A DNA stretch of 64,000 nucleotides. It comes from Magicicada septendecula. Taxonomy: Eukaryota > Arthropoda > Insecta > Hemiptera > Cicadidae. Below, piece by piece: positions 11,020-23,165 of this stretch. Under the pieces are notes generated by a model, which saw only the letters and a program-made list of their open reading frames with translations, was not told where the DNA came from and made no database searches. The number at the start of each line of letters is the position of its first letter. The first letter of the stretch is position 1. The stretch spans positions 62,001-126,000 of the forward strand of contig JAWRYS010001497.1 in the NCBI GenBank assembly GCA_034769895.1. Reading direction: 5' to 3'. The translations under genes were made by a program, and so were the position numbers.

Positions 11020-12804
11020 GTAAAAATGTATCGAGTTCTTCAATACCCACAAAACACATACAGCACAGTACGCCTCTGGATGTTGCTCTTTGACACTTAA
11101 GCCCTCTAGCATGCGAATCAAGCAACCAAAAGTATTTGATATCGCTCTGTTCTGTACATGACTTAGCTAATGAAAATGCTTTACCAGTAAGAACCCCTTA
11201 CTTGTGATTTTCGAAAAAGCGGTCAGACCCTTTTCCAAATTTTGAAACCCTTTGATACTTTGATCTTCATCAATATGACCATCAGTAGATATATCAAAAC
11301 ATACATTCAAATTTATCTAATGGTTATTAAAATATAACCGTGGCTGAATGTCCGACATCACTAAATATTCCATATTTTGCTCTTGGGTATCAGGATATGC
11401 TTGCAATGATATACATCCTCTACAATACCTGTCACCTACTGTAACTATGTGGTCTATTTCACTTAAAGTCCAAGTATTTGGATCTAATAAGAAAAAACTA
11501 CACAAAAAACTGCTGCTATGCTAGTATATTGTTTACCACGTGAATCGATGTTGAACCTTGATGAAATGAACCACGTAAATTCGCCATGCTATCGTTTACA
11601 GTTGCATATTTATTTAACTCGTCAATCGGTACTTTGATATTTCTTTGTTGGGTCTCTTCAGTCTGCATTTGCATGTTATCTCTGTATTCCACATTTTCTT
11701 TCACTTGGACTATCTCATAAATATTGTAATTCAATACATTGGCAATATTCAATTCAATAACCTCAAGATATAAATTGTTATGCTTTAATAACCACTGAAG
11801 TCCAATTCTTAGTCGTTCATTATTTATTTGGAATTCTCCGTGCTGCTGCAGATGTTCCAGACTTTCTGTTATAATTACTAATCCTGCATTACACATAGGT
11901 AATTGCAGTTGTTCTTCAACTTTTACGACGTCTTGAGCAATTAGAACTAATTGCCGTTTACACAAATTTTTTGCTAAATCTGTTCTGTAACTCTACACTT
12001 TTTAAAAATAGAAGTACTCTTGTGCCATAATTACTTGCTCTAAATCCGATAAATTCTTAAATTCTGACGGTACAGGCACAACGTCCAGTCCAAAACGCTT
12101 GAAAGAAATTTTATTTTTTTGTGTTGCTAGTGGAGCGAGTGCATACCATGACATTAGACAACTCAACTAAATTATTGGCTAGATCAGCACAGGACGACGT
12201 TTCAAGTTTACAACTCTGCCTTTGTATAATAGTTTTCTACACACAGCTAATGGAAAATCATTTATTGATGAAATAAAATTATCTTCATTAATACAATTAT
12301 GTCGTTTATAATTTTCACTCATGTTTTCTATCGTTGTGTTCTTTGGTCATGTGACTCGTTTTGTCTTGTTCTCTGATTACCTTCCCTTGCTGCCGTTAAC
12401 ATTTTATTTCGTTCGTGAGGAAGCTAATCATCCAGACGTTGATGAATTAAAAGATGGCGATTTAAGTGATCACGAATCAAGCTCAGTCTGTGCTCACGCT
12501 GCTCGCTTCATTCGTTGCTCAAAGTTTCGCGGATATAATTGAGGCAGGATCAGCTTTGGCTGGAAGCGGCTGTTGAGATAATGTAGAAAGCATATATAAT
12601 CTCTCATTTGCGACAACCTAGCTTGTCAAACAGCAGAGCAGAGGTCTCTTGAGAACGTGATCTAGCATTTCGTTGAGCAATTTTTAATAGATGAAATGTT
12701 TTCAGTTTTTCAGATTCCTTAGGCCGATATTTTTTCGTAAGTGATGCATCTTTCGTTCGACTGTCCATAGTGTAAAATACTTGTTTTAGGCCTACTAGAT
12801 ACAA
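11020..12804 (-). pseudogene. Transposon ORF with DUF6570-like and UL36/C76-like protease segments
   Basis: Minus-strand pieces lie in order. At 12804-12604 is a basic N-terminus (NARSRSQETSALLFDKLGC). Near 12095 is PSEFKNLSDLEQVIMAQ, resembling the start of DUF6570. At 11965-11516 is a 149-codon frame with LVIITESLEHLQQHG, GLQWLLKHN and RGSFHQG. At 11560-11320 is RGKQYTSIAAVFC followed by WTLSEIDHIVTVGDRYC, and near 11130 FWLLDSHARG. The last pieces match the cysteine-protease-like domain, with its DSH motif, found beside DUF6570 in Helitron-type and related transposon proteins. The expected catalytic Cys after RGKQ reads Tyr. Several stops and frameshifts make it a pseudogene. It lies outside the Helitron borders at 15109-21050, so it is a separate insertion. 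Confidence 0.6.
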
Positions 12805-14769
12805 ATTTTATTTAGGAAAAAAATATTTTAACCAATTATATAAGCAAAATTATCAAATTAATATGTTACTAAAAATTAAAAAAATAGAAAAAATAAGCCA
12901 GCTTAAAAAGAAAAAAAGTATTTTAATGAACCTGAAGTTATTTTATAAAACGCTCAAAAAAGTGAAAAATAATTTTTATATTCATTGCGATGCAATATGG
13001 AAATTATGAAATTTCGTAAAAAAACTCTGTACCGCAAAATTGATTATAAATTTATGTACTTATCTTATTCTATGCGACTGAAAAAACAAGATTTCAATTA
13101 ACTTCATCCCAATACACTTTTTGAAGTCTGTGCCAAGTCACTTTTTGTAACCTTATTAACTCATAAAACGTAACACCAAATAAACTTGTTAACACACACG
13201 TCAACGTTGTTGTACATTTTACATATAAAATAAATTGTTAAACAACACAAATTTTTGCGATTCATTTTAGACTGTTTTCGCCAGCTGTTTAATAACATCC
13301 GGAGAAAAATATCAGTCTCAGATGACGGTATGCCGTGAACGGAATAAATGATAATGGGGTTAACTACTTTATCACATTTGTTGCTTCTAATTATTTTAAT
13401 ACTTAGGAATGTAATGCAGATAATAGTTGTCATATCAAACTACCGGTAAAACGGAAATTACTGATCTTTATTTTTCAGTTCAAAAATCTATCTATAGTTC
13501 TTGTTTTAGAGATGATGTTTTAGAGATATTAAAACAACAAATTTCGTTCTTCTGTCGAATCGTTCCTCGACGTCGAATTTTGTTTCCACTGTACAACGAG
13601 TACACTGAGTACATCTGACTGTACATCAGTCAGACCGTCGTAACAGTATTTTTACATTGTGACAAAATAACTAAATTCTTTCAGATTTTTAATTATAATT
13701 TGTTAATAAAGTGAATAAATTAAAAAAGTGGTAAAATATGTTAATAAAGTAAAAAACATTAATAAAGTTGTTTAAAATTAAAATAAAGTTAATTAATTCA
13801 AATTAATTTAATCGCAAACTTTTGCCACCTTATGCATGTGTGGGTGCAAAAGTCCGCATTTGACACATTTTGGAAACATATTTATTTACATGTGTTGCAG
13901 TAGTTAAAATTATAAAAAGGGGGTCTTAATAGAACCTTAAGGGATTCATGATATTTCTATCAAAATATAGCGGGTCTCAGTGCAATGCAGTTTGAGATCA
14001 ATTTAAAATTTAAGTGCGCACTCTTGACACATTCTACTCTATACATGGCTAGTAATACCACATTTTCCTTTAATAACTTCTACTATTCCCTAAAACACGA
14101 ACCAAATAATTTTTTTGCAACTTGACTGTCCTTTTATTTTTTATTTTTTTTATGGTGCGGGCCCCTAGGCTGCAGCCTATGTAGCCTATGCTTAAATCCG
14201 GCACTGGTTGTAACAGATTAATTTGTAACCAAGTACACGGTTTGGAGCAGGGAGAAATAAGCATCGAATTGGAAGATACATCGCTTAATTAGGAGGCAAT
14301 TATAGATACCGTTTCTACATACCGAGAACCAAAAATAAGTTTGAGAATACCAAAATTCTTTAACAAAGATAAGATTATAAAATACAGAAACATTGTAAAG
14401 GAAATTTAATGACATTAACAAAATAGCAGAAGACAATCTTACATTTAGTTTGCTATGATATGAGATTAACATAGTATGGGTCAATGAAAAACTTTATTCA
14501 TTTCATTTCACTCGCATTGGTAGGAAGTTTACAACATCGCTTTTAAACATGCTACGACTTTTCAAACTAAACACACCGCAGAACAAATTATACTTTTTAA
14601 AACATTCTTTGGAACCGGTTTTGTAGATGGGATCCAGAAATTGTAGAATTGTTACCGCTCTGCACACGGTTTCTCCATTTTTGTTTGCTATTATTTACTT
14701 AACGAAATATAATTTTTAAATGTAATCTGCCTGTCTATCTGTATATGTCTATGTCTGTCTGTATATTTG

Positions 14770-14805
<36 letters not shown>

Positions 14806-15108
14806 CTTATCTATCTCCCTGATTAGTAAGTCAGTAAAAGTTATCTTGCTGCCGCACTAAGTCAGTTCTTGTTTAGTCTTGCCATGAACTTCGCCTTTCA
14901 TCTTGAATACTCATGCGTCCCAACTTCTAAGGCCTTCGATGCGTCTTCCATACAAACTCATTACCTACTAGATCAATTCATGATTTTCCTAAAGGCCATC
15001 TCTAAAATAAACAACACTGAATACAGTGAAAATTCTGTTAAGGCGTTTTACCATTGTTTTTATAATCACAGTTATATTCTAACATTTCCTCAAAGTCAGT
15101 TATTACTA
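12805..15108. other. AT-rich DNA without a recognised gene
   Basis: Very AT-rich with only short open frames, none with a recognisable domain. The one clear structure is the CT/CTAT microsatellite at 14731-14818. Confidence 0.4.
14731..14818. repeat. CTAT/CTGT and (CT)n microsatellite
   Basis: CTGTCTAT-type units grade into (CT)n at about 14771-14800 and then CTAT units. Non-coding simple sequence. Confidence 0.85.
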
Positions 15109-15139
15109 CTAGTGGTCGCCCAGTGGTCGAAATTCGACC
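15109..15139 (-). other. Helitron 3' terminus with hairpin and CTAG
   Basis: On the minus strand a palindrome (GGTCGA / TCGACC arms around 3 nt, 15125-15139) is followed by 12 nt and then CTAG, after which the host base is T. This is the standard Helitron 3' end. A second hairpin, an AAAAAATACG arm with its complement at about 15829-15855, lies nearer the coding region but lacks an adjacent CTRR and was not chosen. Confidence 0.8.
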
Positions 15140-15940
15140 GTAATTCATTAAATTTTTAAGTTTGAACGTTATTGAGGTTCTTTTGTCAAAGAGTATACAT
15201 CTATAATCATTGCATATAATTTTTTTGAATTTTGTTCTATTACGTCAGCTGCGAGCGTGTACAAATACGTCATTAGCGTGTGCTGTTTGCCTTAATTCCC
15301 TGCAATACCTATGAAATTTATTTAAAATTTAATGTTAGTAACAGTTGAAAAAAAACACAATTACAGCTTGTATTCGTATTTATTTTTTGATATAATTCAT
15401 TGTCAGTTTTAATTTTTTCATGTTATTATTGAATCAAATAAACTCTAACGCTAATATAAATGAGACTTGACATTCATAGAAGTATAAGATACATTGTTTT
15501 CAATTCCAGTGGATTACATTTCATTTTTGGTAAGGTACAAAATTCGAAAACAGTTTGAAGATTATCTGCTACAAAGCTTATATAATTTTTTAATTTTTTT
15601 TTTCTATGCATTGATTTTCGAGTTATTTGAAAAATATGAAAGATAGGAAAAATGAGGTTTAGCTTGGCTAAGCCATATTTAAAAAGCAATAACGCGTTTT
15701 TTGACATTTCCTTGGGTTTTTTTATTGCCATACTGACCAGGTTTTACCAAGGCTACACAGTTATTTTGCCTATTTTTTTCGAATTATATAAAATTTAAAT
15801 AAAAAATTAATACAAAATAAAAAATGAAATAAAAAATACGTGCCTCGTATTTTTTCATATATATTTCATTAAATAAAAAAAAACGGGCGGTTAAAAAAAT
15901 AAATGTTGTCCATTGAACTTAAAATAGTTTGAAAGTGAAT

Positions 15941-18900
15941 TTAATGATTCAGAACTTCTGTGTAAACGATGTTTTTTGTAAAACCTCTTTCATCATTTGC
16001 TAAATGCCCTTGGCCATTACATTCGGAAATATAAAATCTCAAACCATCGAATGATCGAACTCTACTTGCTGCGACGTACAATTGACCATGTGTAAAAACT
16101 GGCTGCCTCAATAAAATTCCAATTTTTTCGAATGTTTGTCCTTGAGACTTATTTATTGTCATCGCAAATGCAGGTATAATTGGAAATTGAGTTCTTTGAA
16201 AGTTAAATGGTAAAACAGTACCGGAATATGTTAAATTTATACGTGGAATCAAAATTCTCTTATTGCGTGCGGTTCCAGTTAAAACTTCGCAATCAATAGC
16301 ATTACGATGCATACACTTGATGCGCATTCTTGTTCCATTGACTAATGCTTCCTTTGTATTTAAGTTTCTGATCAGTAAAACGATGCAATTAACTTTCAAT
16401 ACTCACTTATGTGGTGGCAAACCACTAATAGTCAAAGAATTCAAAAACTACTGGATAGTTATTGATTTCATTGTCATCATCACAAATTATTTTATCGTAG
16501 CTATGATATGTTTTCTGTTCACCTGGTATTCGATTAAGTATATCAGTATTAATAAAAGTACAATCATCATTTTTAGGTGCTAAAATAACTGACTTCAATA
16601 TGTTATCTGAAAGTATGTTTTCGGAAATATTTCCATACACCTCATTAATAATATTATTTTCATCTCCTATTAATTGCTGAGGTATTTCAATAATATTTTC
16701 ACCAAACTGAGGGAATTGTGGGGCTTCATCATTACCAATTTTTTTCAAGCATTCGACAAACTCTATTTCACTTGGTAAGGCTCTCATATTTTGAGTAAAC
16801 GTTACTTTATGAAAATAAACAAATTTATGCCAACTCGTGACACAATTTTCAATTAAAGTTGCACGTGATCCATGTGGGACAAACTGGTAAGATTTGCCGA
16901 TAATCACCGCACAGAAGTATCGTTTTCACTCCAAATGGTTTATGTTTATCATTTTCATCGCATAGATCCTGCAATAATCTATCTATGATTTTCAACACTT
17001 GCAGTGGGCACATAGAAATTTCATCAATAATTATCAATGATGATGAATTTATGTAACGTCCATAGCTACTATTTGCGGTAATATTCGCTACAGAATTTTC
17101 CAAAATGGGTATAGGCAATTTAAACACATTGTGTAAAGTTCTACCTCCAAGTAATAGAGTTGAAGCTATGCCACTGAACGCTGTTGCAATGCAACTAAGA
17201 TTAAGCGAATTTAATTTGTGAATGATTGCTGTTTGCGTGAATGTTTTTCCACAACCTGCATGAGCGGTTAAACAAAAAACATTTGATCCAGTATCATGGT
17301 GCAAAACTTCACGAATCACACGATCAATTAGATTACGCTGTTCAATATTTGCAGTTTCATAATGCTCACAAAACAGAAACTCTTGTTCTATTGGATCAAT
17401 AGCATTTGCTTCGTCTGTTCTCTGCGAATACGTGGGAACTGGTAAACCAAGTTCTTGACATGAAAAATTATGAACATTCAAAATATTTTCAATTTCTAAT
17501 AGAGCTGTATTAAAGGATACTTCTTCGTTGTAATCTCTCAAAAAATCTTCACTAAGATATACTTTAAATTCATTCCATAACGCCAATGCATTGGCTGGCA
17601 CATTTAATGCACAAATTTAACCAAATAAATTTCACATTTGTTTTGGTGAATGTAATTCTTTTGCTTCATTTAAACATTCGCGCCATTCATTATCATTTGA
17701 AGCAATGCCGCGAGCATGGCACGCTTCAACAAAAGAAGTGTGTATAATTCCATTGTATGTTCTAACATCCTCAAATGTTTTTGGACCACAGACATGTAAT
17801 AAAAGCAATCGTAAATGGAAAAGTTCGATGTCTTTTGGTGATACTACAAATATGCGTGTAATGATTTTATCACCTCCACGCCTTCTCTTCTTCCATTTTT
17901 TTCGGGAATCTTCCCACACATAATGCAAAGGAATTTCAATATTCATGCACTGATGGATCTGATCGATTCAATTCAAAAATGCTAATAATTTTGTTTGTCT
18001 TGCATTTTCAATTGCTTGACGTTCTTGCCCTTCTCGAAAGTAAACATTCTGTCTACGCGGTAAATGAATGTAAAGTCTAACGATGACATGTGATTGAAAA
18101 TGCATTGGTAATTCATAGATGCGCCATACAGCTTCAGTTGATCCGACATAACGGCCATTTAAAAAATTTTTAACTTCATCAATTTATATTTCTTGACCTG
18201 GTTCATTTCTCTCTGAACCTAATTCAACAGATGCACTGTCATAGCCTTTATACACGTATTTATAAATGTATTTAACACTTTTAACTGTAGTGCATACTTC
18301 AACATTTATATGGCAATTAAATTTGGCAAGTAAATACGGATTGTATGGTACAACATAACGATTGTCGAGGCAACTACCGCGAACTTCAGCATTAATACCA
18401 TTATCACGCCTTCTGTATAATGGATATCCATTTAATGATTCACATGTAAATTCATTAAATCGTTTTGGATAGTCTTTTGTCCATTTTCCATCTCTCATAC
18501 ATACAGAATTTGGATTAAGTACACCGCATGGACCATGCATCATGTGTTTTACAACATATTCATGTAATGTAGGATGTGTTTGAATGTTAGGAATCTCCGC
18601 AGATACAACTTTATCAATATCGGTAGCGTTAACAATTTTATCTTGCTCATTTAAAGAGAGTAAAATGTGAGCATGAGACAATCCTCTCTTTTGATACTCA
18701 ATTGTATAAATGAGTGCTTCAACTTTACCGAAGATTTTTTTTAGTGTAAGGCCCTCAGTTAATGCTTTCAGTTTGGACTTGAATACACGCACAACAATAT
18801 CAGGTCGAAAATTAGCTGACTCACCTACACCAATATTGCTAACTATTTCAGGCCAACTTGGATTGCAAGTCATTGTAATAAACAAAGAAGGCTTTCCGAA

Positions 18901-20255
18901 ATGTTGTACAATTGACATTGCATCTAAATAATTCTGATACATATTTCTTGGAGATCCATTGAATGAAGATGGTAAAATTACTCTACGGCCAACATTATTG
19001 GCATTGGGTTCAATTCTAAATAATCTGTTAAATTGTTGTAAACTTCAGACCTAAGACTTGTTTGATTTTGTCGAATGAAATGTAACCTTGTGCCCTCTAT
19101 TCTCACATACATATCAATTATCCACTGCAAAAATAATTTTTGTGAATGGTGCAACATGCTAAAATCTTCTCTAATTGCAAGTCGATAGGCTGCATACTGA
19201 AGCATGGTTAATTTATTTCTGGGCGCTCTTGAATTAGATGTAGTTGGTACATTATGAGAAATATTGATATGCCACCCAGTATCACCATTTGGAAAAAGTA
19301 ATAGATACGCTAAAGGGTCCAATGATGAATCCAAAACAGAGATATTTTTAATAGTACCATTAACTTTTGAAAACGAAACCATATTTCGTTCAAAGGGTGG
19401 CTCACCATCAACTGTACTAAATATTACTGCTACATCAGTTTGAACTGCATCATTATAACGGCGTAGATCTAAATCACGATTTACTTTAATGAGCATACAA
19501 ATTTCTTTATTTTGATTTTCAACTCTCTGACAATGATCTTTCATTGCAATGAATGACCGAACGAAAGGATTAATGCGTTCCAATTCAAGAGAGATTTCGC
19601 GCATTATATTGTTATTGCATGTTTGATTATAGTGTTCACGTAATCTATAATTGACAGCAGTGTCAACATCATAAAAATATAATTGCGCATAACATGGTGA
19701 GCGACCATATCCAGCAGTCATTGGACCTGATCTGTGATAAAAAACATCATGTATTTTAAAATGATACACTCCACGCGTAACTGTATCCGAAATTTTAGCT
19801 TCTGAGCTAACCATAGCAAATGATGAATTGTATTTACGAACGTTTTCAAAATAATTTTTTGACTTTCTTTTTATTGAAGGTTCATTTGAACTAAGTCCAT
19901 CATACAATGATTTAAAGTATTCATTTTGACTTAAGGCCGGTAATATTGCTTTACCCTTATGACAACATGAAGTGAATGCAGTCCTTTCACCTAAAGTGAC
20001 CTCAGATTCGAAATGTTTTGCATTGCAAAACCTGCATTGTAAATGCATTAATCCACAATCAAAAGTATTAAAATTTCTTGGAATGACATTCAGTGCGCAT
20101 TTAAATGTATCCCTCAAAACAATTTCATCATTTTGTATACTATTTACACTATTTAAATTTGCATTTGGTCTATTATCATTTTGACTTTCACGCGAATATA
20201 TATTCCTTCTTCTTTGTCTCTCACTCCGACCCGTCAATGTTCTATGTCGAGGCAT
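15941..20255 (-). pseudogene. Helitron Rep/helicase, multiply disrupted
   Basis: Segments run in order from the 5' end. 20255-18978 is the Helitron-like N-terminal domain with a Cys-rich patch (CRFCNAKH, later CCHKGK). 18942-18184 is the Rep nuclease with TMTCNPSWPE, the HUH motif GLSHAHIL (near 18670) and the two-tyrosine motif KYIYKYVYKG (near 18260). 17946-17632 is the linker. 17601-16849 is a PIF1-like helicase with Walker A AHAGCGKT, Walker B IIIDEIS and GDYRQILPV. 16907-15941 holds the remaining helicase motifs, including TINKSQGQTF and YVAASRV. Disruptions: a frameshift near 19010, TAA at 18184, a shift near 17970, TGA at 17632 and TAA near 17617, one extra base in the run at 16881-16883, a shift near 16440 and TGA near 16408. 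Catalytic motifs survive, so decay is fairly recent. Confidence 0.85.
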
Positions 20256-20685
20256 AATGGAAGTAGGTGCGAATATCTGAATGTAAAAAAAAACATGTAA
20301 TGAAATTACTGAAACTAAGATTAGACAGGGTTTAATTTAAAATAATAAAATGTACTCACTTTTTTGAAACCACCAATAATAATTAGGCGAGAGTAAGTCA
20401 ATTCAAATTGCTGCTACAAAATTTTTCTTTTGCAACAGGTGTATATTAAGCAAGCTGTATTTCACTTTCAACTGCACATTAATATATAAAACACATATAT
20501 CTAATATACAAAATATAAAATAAACGCTTTTTTGCCTTGACATACACTCCACAGACTATTGAAAAAGGAACATTTGAAATCACACAAAATTCACAGCTCA
20601 TTCAGTTAATCTGTCAGTAATTATTTGTTGGCAACATTTTAAAATTCTTTGGCGACAATCTCTACTCTGTGCGACTGTTTGACCA

Positions 20686-20770
20686 CAGACTATTATGTGT
20701 TTGACATTGGCAGTATGAACGTAAACAAACGACAGACTATTATGTGTTTGACATTGGCAGTATGAACGTA
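20686..20770. repeat. 38-bp direct duplication, 47-bp period
   Basis: CAGACTATTATGTGTTTGAC and the following 18 bp at 20686-20723 recur at 20733-20770. The repeat lies in the Helitron 5' non-coding region. Confidence 0.85.
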
Positions 20771-21032
20771 CACTAAAATGAAAAAATTATAATTTTATTG
20801 CCTGGCAACAAAATTATTTGATTTTTAACAATTACCATTGTTTGAAAAAGTTTAAGTGAATTTTCAAGTGCAAATGAATGTTTTATTTAATTTAATTTAA
20901 TGTATTTGTAACACATATTATATATAAATTTTAGCTTTCTGCACTCCTTCTCCATATAAACTTTAACTATGCCAAATCTCACACTCCTCCGTGTGCGCAA
21001 TATGCTTAAAAAGGGGTACAAAGTTTTCTCTT

Positions 21033-21050
21033 CACGTATTAATATATAGA
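21033..21050 (-). other. Helitron 5' terminus (TC end)
   Basis: Minus strand from 21050 reads TCTATATATTAATACGTG. The preceding host base on that strand is A. This matches the 5' ends of known autonomous Helitrons and fixes the right border. Confidence 0.8.
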
Positions 21051-22139
21051 TAGCGTGTACTGTCATCTAAACGTATGTTGTAAATGTTAGTTTGTAATTG
21101 GTTACATTTATTTAAATCTTTTCATCGTTCTGGAACCATGATGCTTTTGTTAATTTTAACGAAACAACGTTTACACAGTTAGAAATGTTTGTTTTTAAAA
21201 CTGTTCGATAAGGAAGCCATGGACATAATTTCATATGTGATGAGCTCAGCTATTAGACATGTAGTTAATTACTCATTATTCACCTTTATACGCTTATAGC
21301 CCTATATAAATAGTTGGTAGTGAACATCTGGCGAAAATAAATATACGGAATGGATGGAAATAAATTCATAATTTAGCCAATACATAAAATGGAGACAAAT
21401 TAATTTGTAATAATTACAAATTACTTAGTGAGGTTCTCAAGCAGAGGCTAGCTCTGCATACAGAAACATTTATAGGAGATATCAAGGAAGATTTAGAAGT
21501 GAAAGATCAACAATTAATCTTTGCACAAGCTGTGACAATTATTCAGAATGTCATGGCAAGGCGATATCAGTATGTACGTACCAGATTTTAAGGCGTATGG
21601 TATCACTAACAGGGCAGTTCTATATGGCATCACGAAGGACGATGAAGCTCACAGCCTTTTTTGCAAAAAGTCATTGAAATGATTCGCTCGAAAGGAAAAA
21701 TTAAGATTCAACAAGTAACATCTAGTGTGGTTTAGGTGGAACAAGGGAACGGGGTGGTTCCAGTTAATCAGGCGTTACAAAAAGCCATAAACAATGTCAG
21801 GATTGACCACAGACGTACAATTGTGTATAAAGGCAAATGGATAATAGAATACGCTGCTGATAATTTGTATAGTACGGTTAAACCTGAGAGCGGTTGCGAA
21901 GATCTGAAGACAGGACTGAAGCTAAAATTTAGGGAAACCAAGGCCTTTATAATAAATATAATTGATAGCACTCAACAACATGTAACAACAGGAAACGACA
22001 GCACCGAAATGGCAAGGACTTTGTATAAAGGGCAGTCAAAAGTTAGTTGGACTATAGTATATAAAAAAAAACATGTCGACTATTTATGAACATTCTTTTT
22101 TTTATCTGAAAGTATAATTGAAGATCTACTTTTATAGAA
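21051..22139 (+). other. Unassigned region with an unrecognised 117-codon frame
   Basis: A plus-strand frame is open at 21736-22089 (starts MEQGNGVVPV, ends KKKHVDYL). I do not recognise it and see no motif, signal or membrane segment. A second plus-strand stretch around 21430-21590 (KQRLALHTETFIGDIKEDLE) is also open and could belong to the same decayed gene or transposon, but no homology can be claimed. The remainder is AT-rich. Confidence 0.25.
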
Positions 22140-22700
22140 AAATGCCAAATTCTTTAAACATTTATCGTAGCGCAACACGAGTTTTTCGAACCCATTGCTG
22201 AAATCTTTCCGTCCAACATCCGATAACATTTGTGCCCTGCATTTCGAACTTCATCAGTGTGATATCGCTGCTTCATAAGGGCTGTCAGAAGACCGAAACA
22301 ATGGAAATTACACGGCGCAAGGTCAGAGCTGTAAGGAGGATGTTTGCGTTACTAACACTTAAATTTTTCAAGGAGCTCCTGTGTAACACATGTTTTTCTG
22401 TCAATAAACGAGGCACTCATCAAGTGCAGACGCAGAGAGATGATGTAGTGGACACTTCCATGCGAATACACAATTCAGCGGAAATTTCACCCACTGTGAC
22501 TCCACCCAATGGGAAACAATAATTGGCTAATATGTTCAACCTTGTCATCCGTGAAAGTCGATGGCGTTCCCTGCCGGTAACTATCCTCCGTAACCGTGCA
22601 ATCATTTTCGAACATCCGCACCATTCTGTGACGGCCGTGAAAGTGCTGTCACCATTGATTTTCCTCAATTGGTGACGACTTTTCAGGTTACCAATCAAGT
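22140..22700 (-). pseudogene. mariner-like transposase with the core deleted
   Basis: On the minus strand the N-terminal part resembles the mariner helix-turn-helix region (TPSTFTDDKVEHISQLL near 22570, VGEISAELCI near 22480). It jumps after about 40 codons to the C-terminal signature HPPYSSDLAPCNFHCFG (near 22310), followed by GFEKLVLRYDKCLKNL (near 22170). The middle of the catalytic domain is missing, and stops and frameshifts remain. The aspartate usual in SPDLAP-C-D-F is Asn. Internally deleted, inactive copy. Confidence 0.65.
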
Positions 22701-22721
22701 CCAGGTTAGTACAGCGCAATG

Positions 22722-23165
22722 CAAAGCTGATGCTAAATAGAACAATAATAAGGCATGTAATTACGTAAGGATGTGAAACTTGGATACTCGCAGGGAAGAC
22801 TGAAGAAATGCTTGAACTTTCGAAAGGAAGGCTACGGACAAATTAAAGAAAAGGGTGCCCCGGCAAATACTCTTTAATCATAAACTGAAAGAATTATACA
22901 AGTACTGCAGCTTGGTGAATTTTGAATGTTTAAGAGAGTACAGAATTAGCTGGGAGGGTATGTAGAAAGGCTGGAAGAAGACATTATACGAAGCAAGATG
23001 ACAAAGAAAAGTTTCTGGGGTAGAAGAAAGACCACAGACACAACGGTGGGACACATTAGAAAGGATGTAAGACATTTTCTGGGTATCGCTGAATGACAGT
23101 TTTAAAGAATCGAGATGTTTGGAGGCTAAGGTCCAGTCAGGTCCTCTCGCACCATTGGAGAAGAT
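22722..23165 (+). pseudogene. LINE reverse transcriptase C-terminal relic
   Basis: The plus strand contains RHVITYGCETWIL (near 22755) followed by KTEEMLELSKGRLR. It ends in AKVQSGPLAPLEKICSLC (near 23130), in the order seen at the C-terminus of insect LINE ORF2 proteins (Tyr-Gly-x-Glu-x-Trp block onward). Frameshifts and stops interrupt it. The catalytic domain is absent, as expected for a 5'-truncated insertion. Confidence 0.55.

Larger units (their letters stand above)
15109..21050 (-). mobile_element. Helitron, both termini present, pseudogenised
   Basis: The 5,942-bp rolling-circle transposon lies on the minus strand. The 5' end begins TCTATATATTAATACG at 21050, followed by the CTTTGTACCCCTTTTT block typical of one widespread Helitron group. 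The 3' end is CTAG at 15109-15112, preceded 12 nt upstream by a hairpin. Flanking bases on the plus strand are A (15108) and T (21051), as expected for insertion between A and T without target duplication. The internal Rep/helicase gene is broken (15941-20255). About 0.8 kb of AT-rich 3' non-coding DNA and about 0.8 kb of 5' non-coding DNA complete it. Confidence 0.85.
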
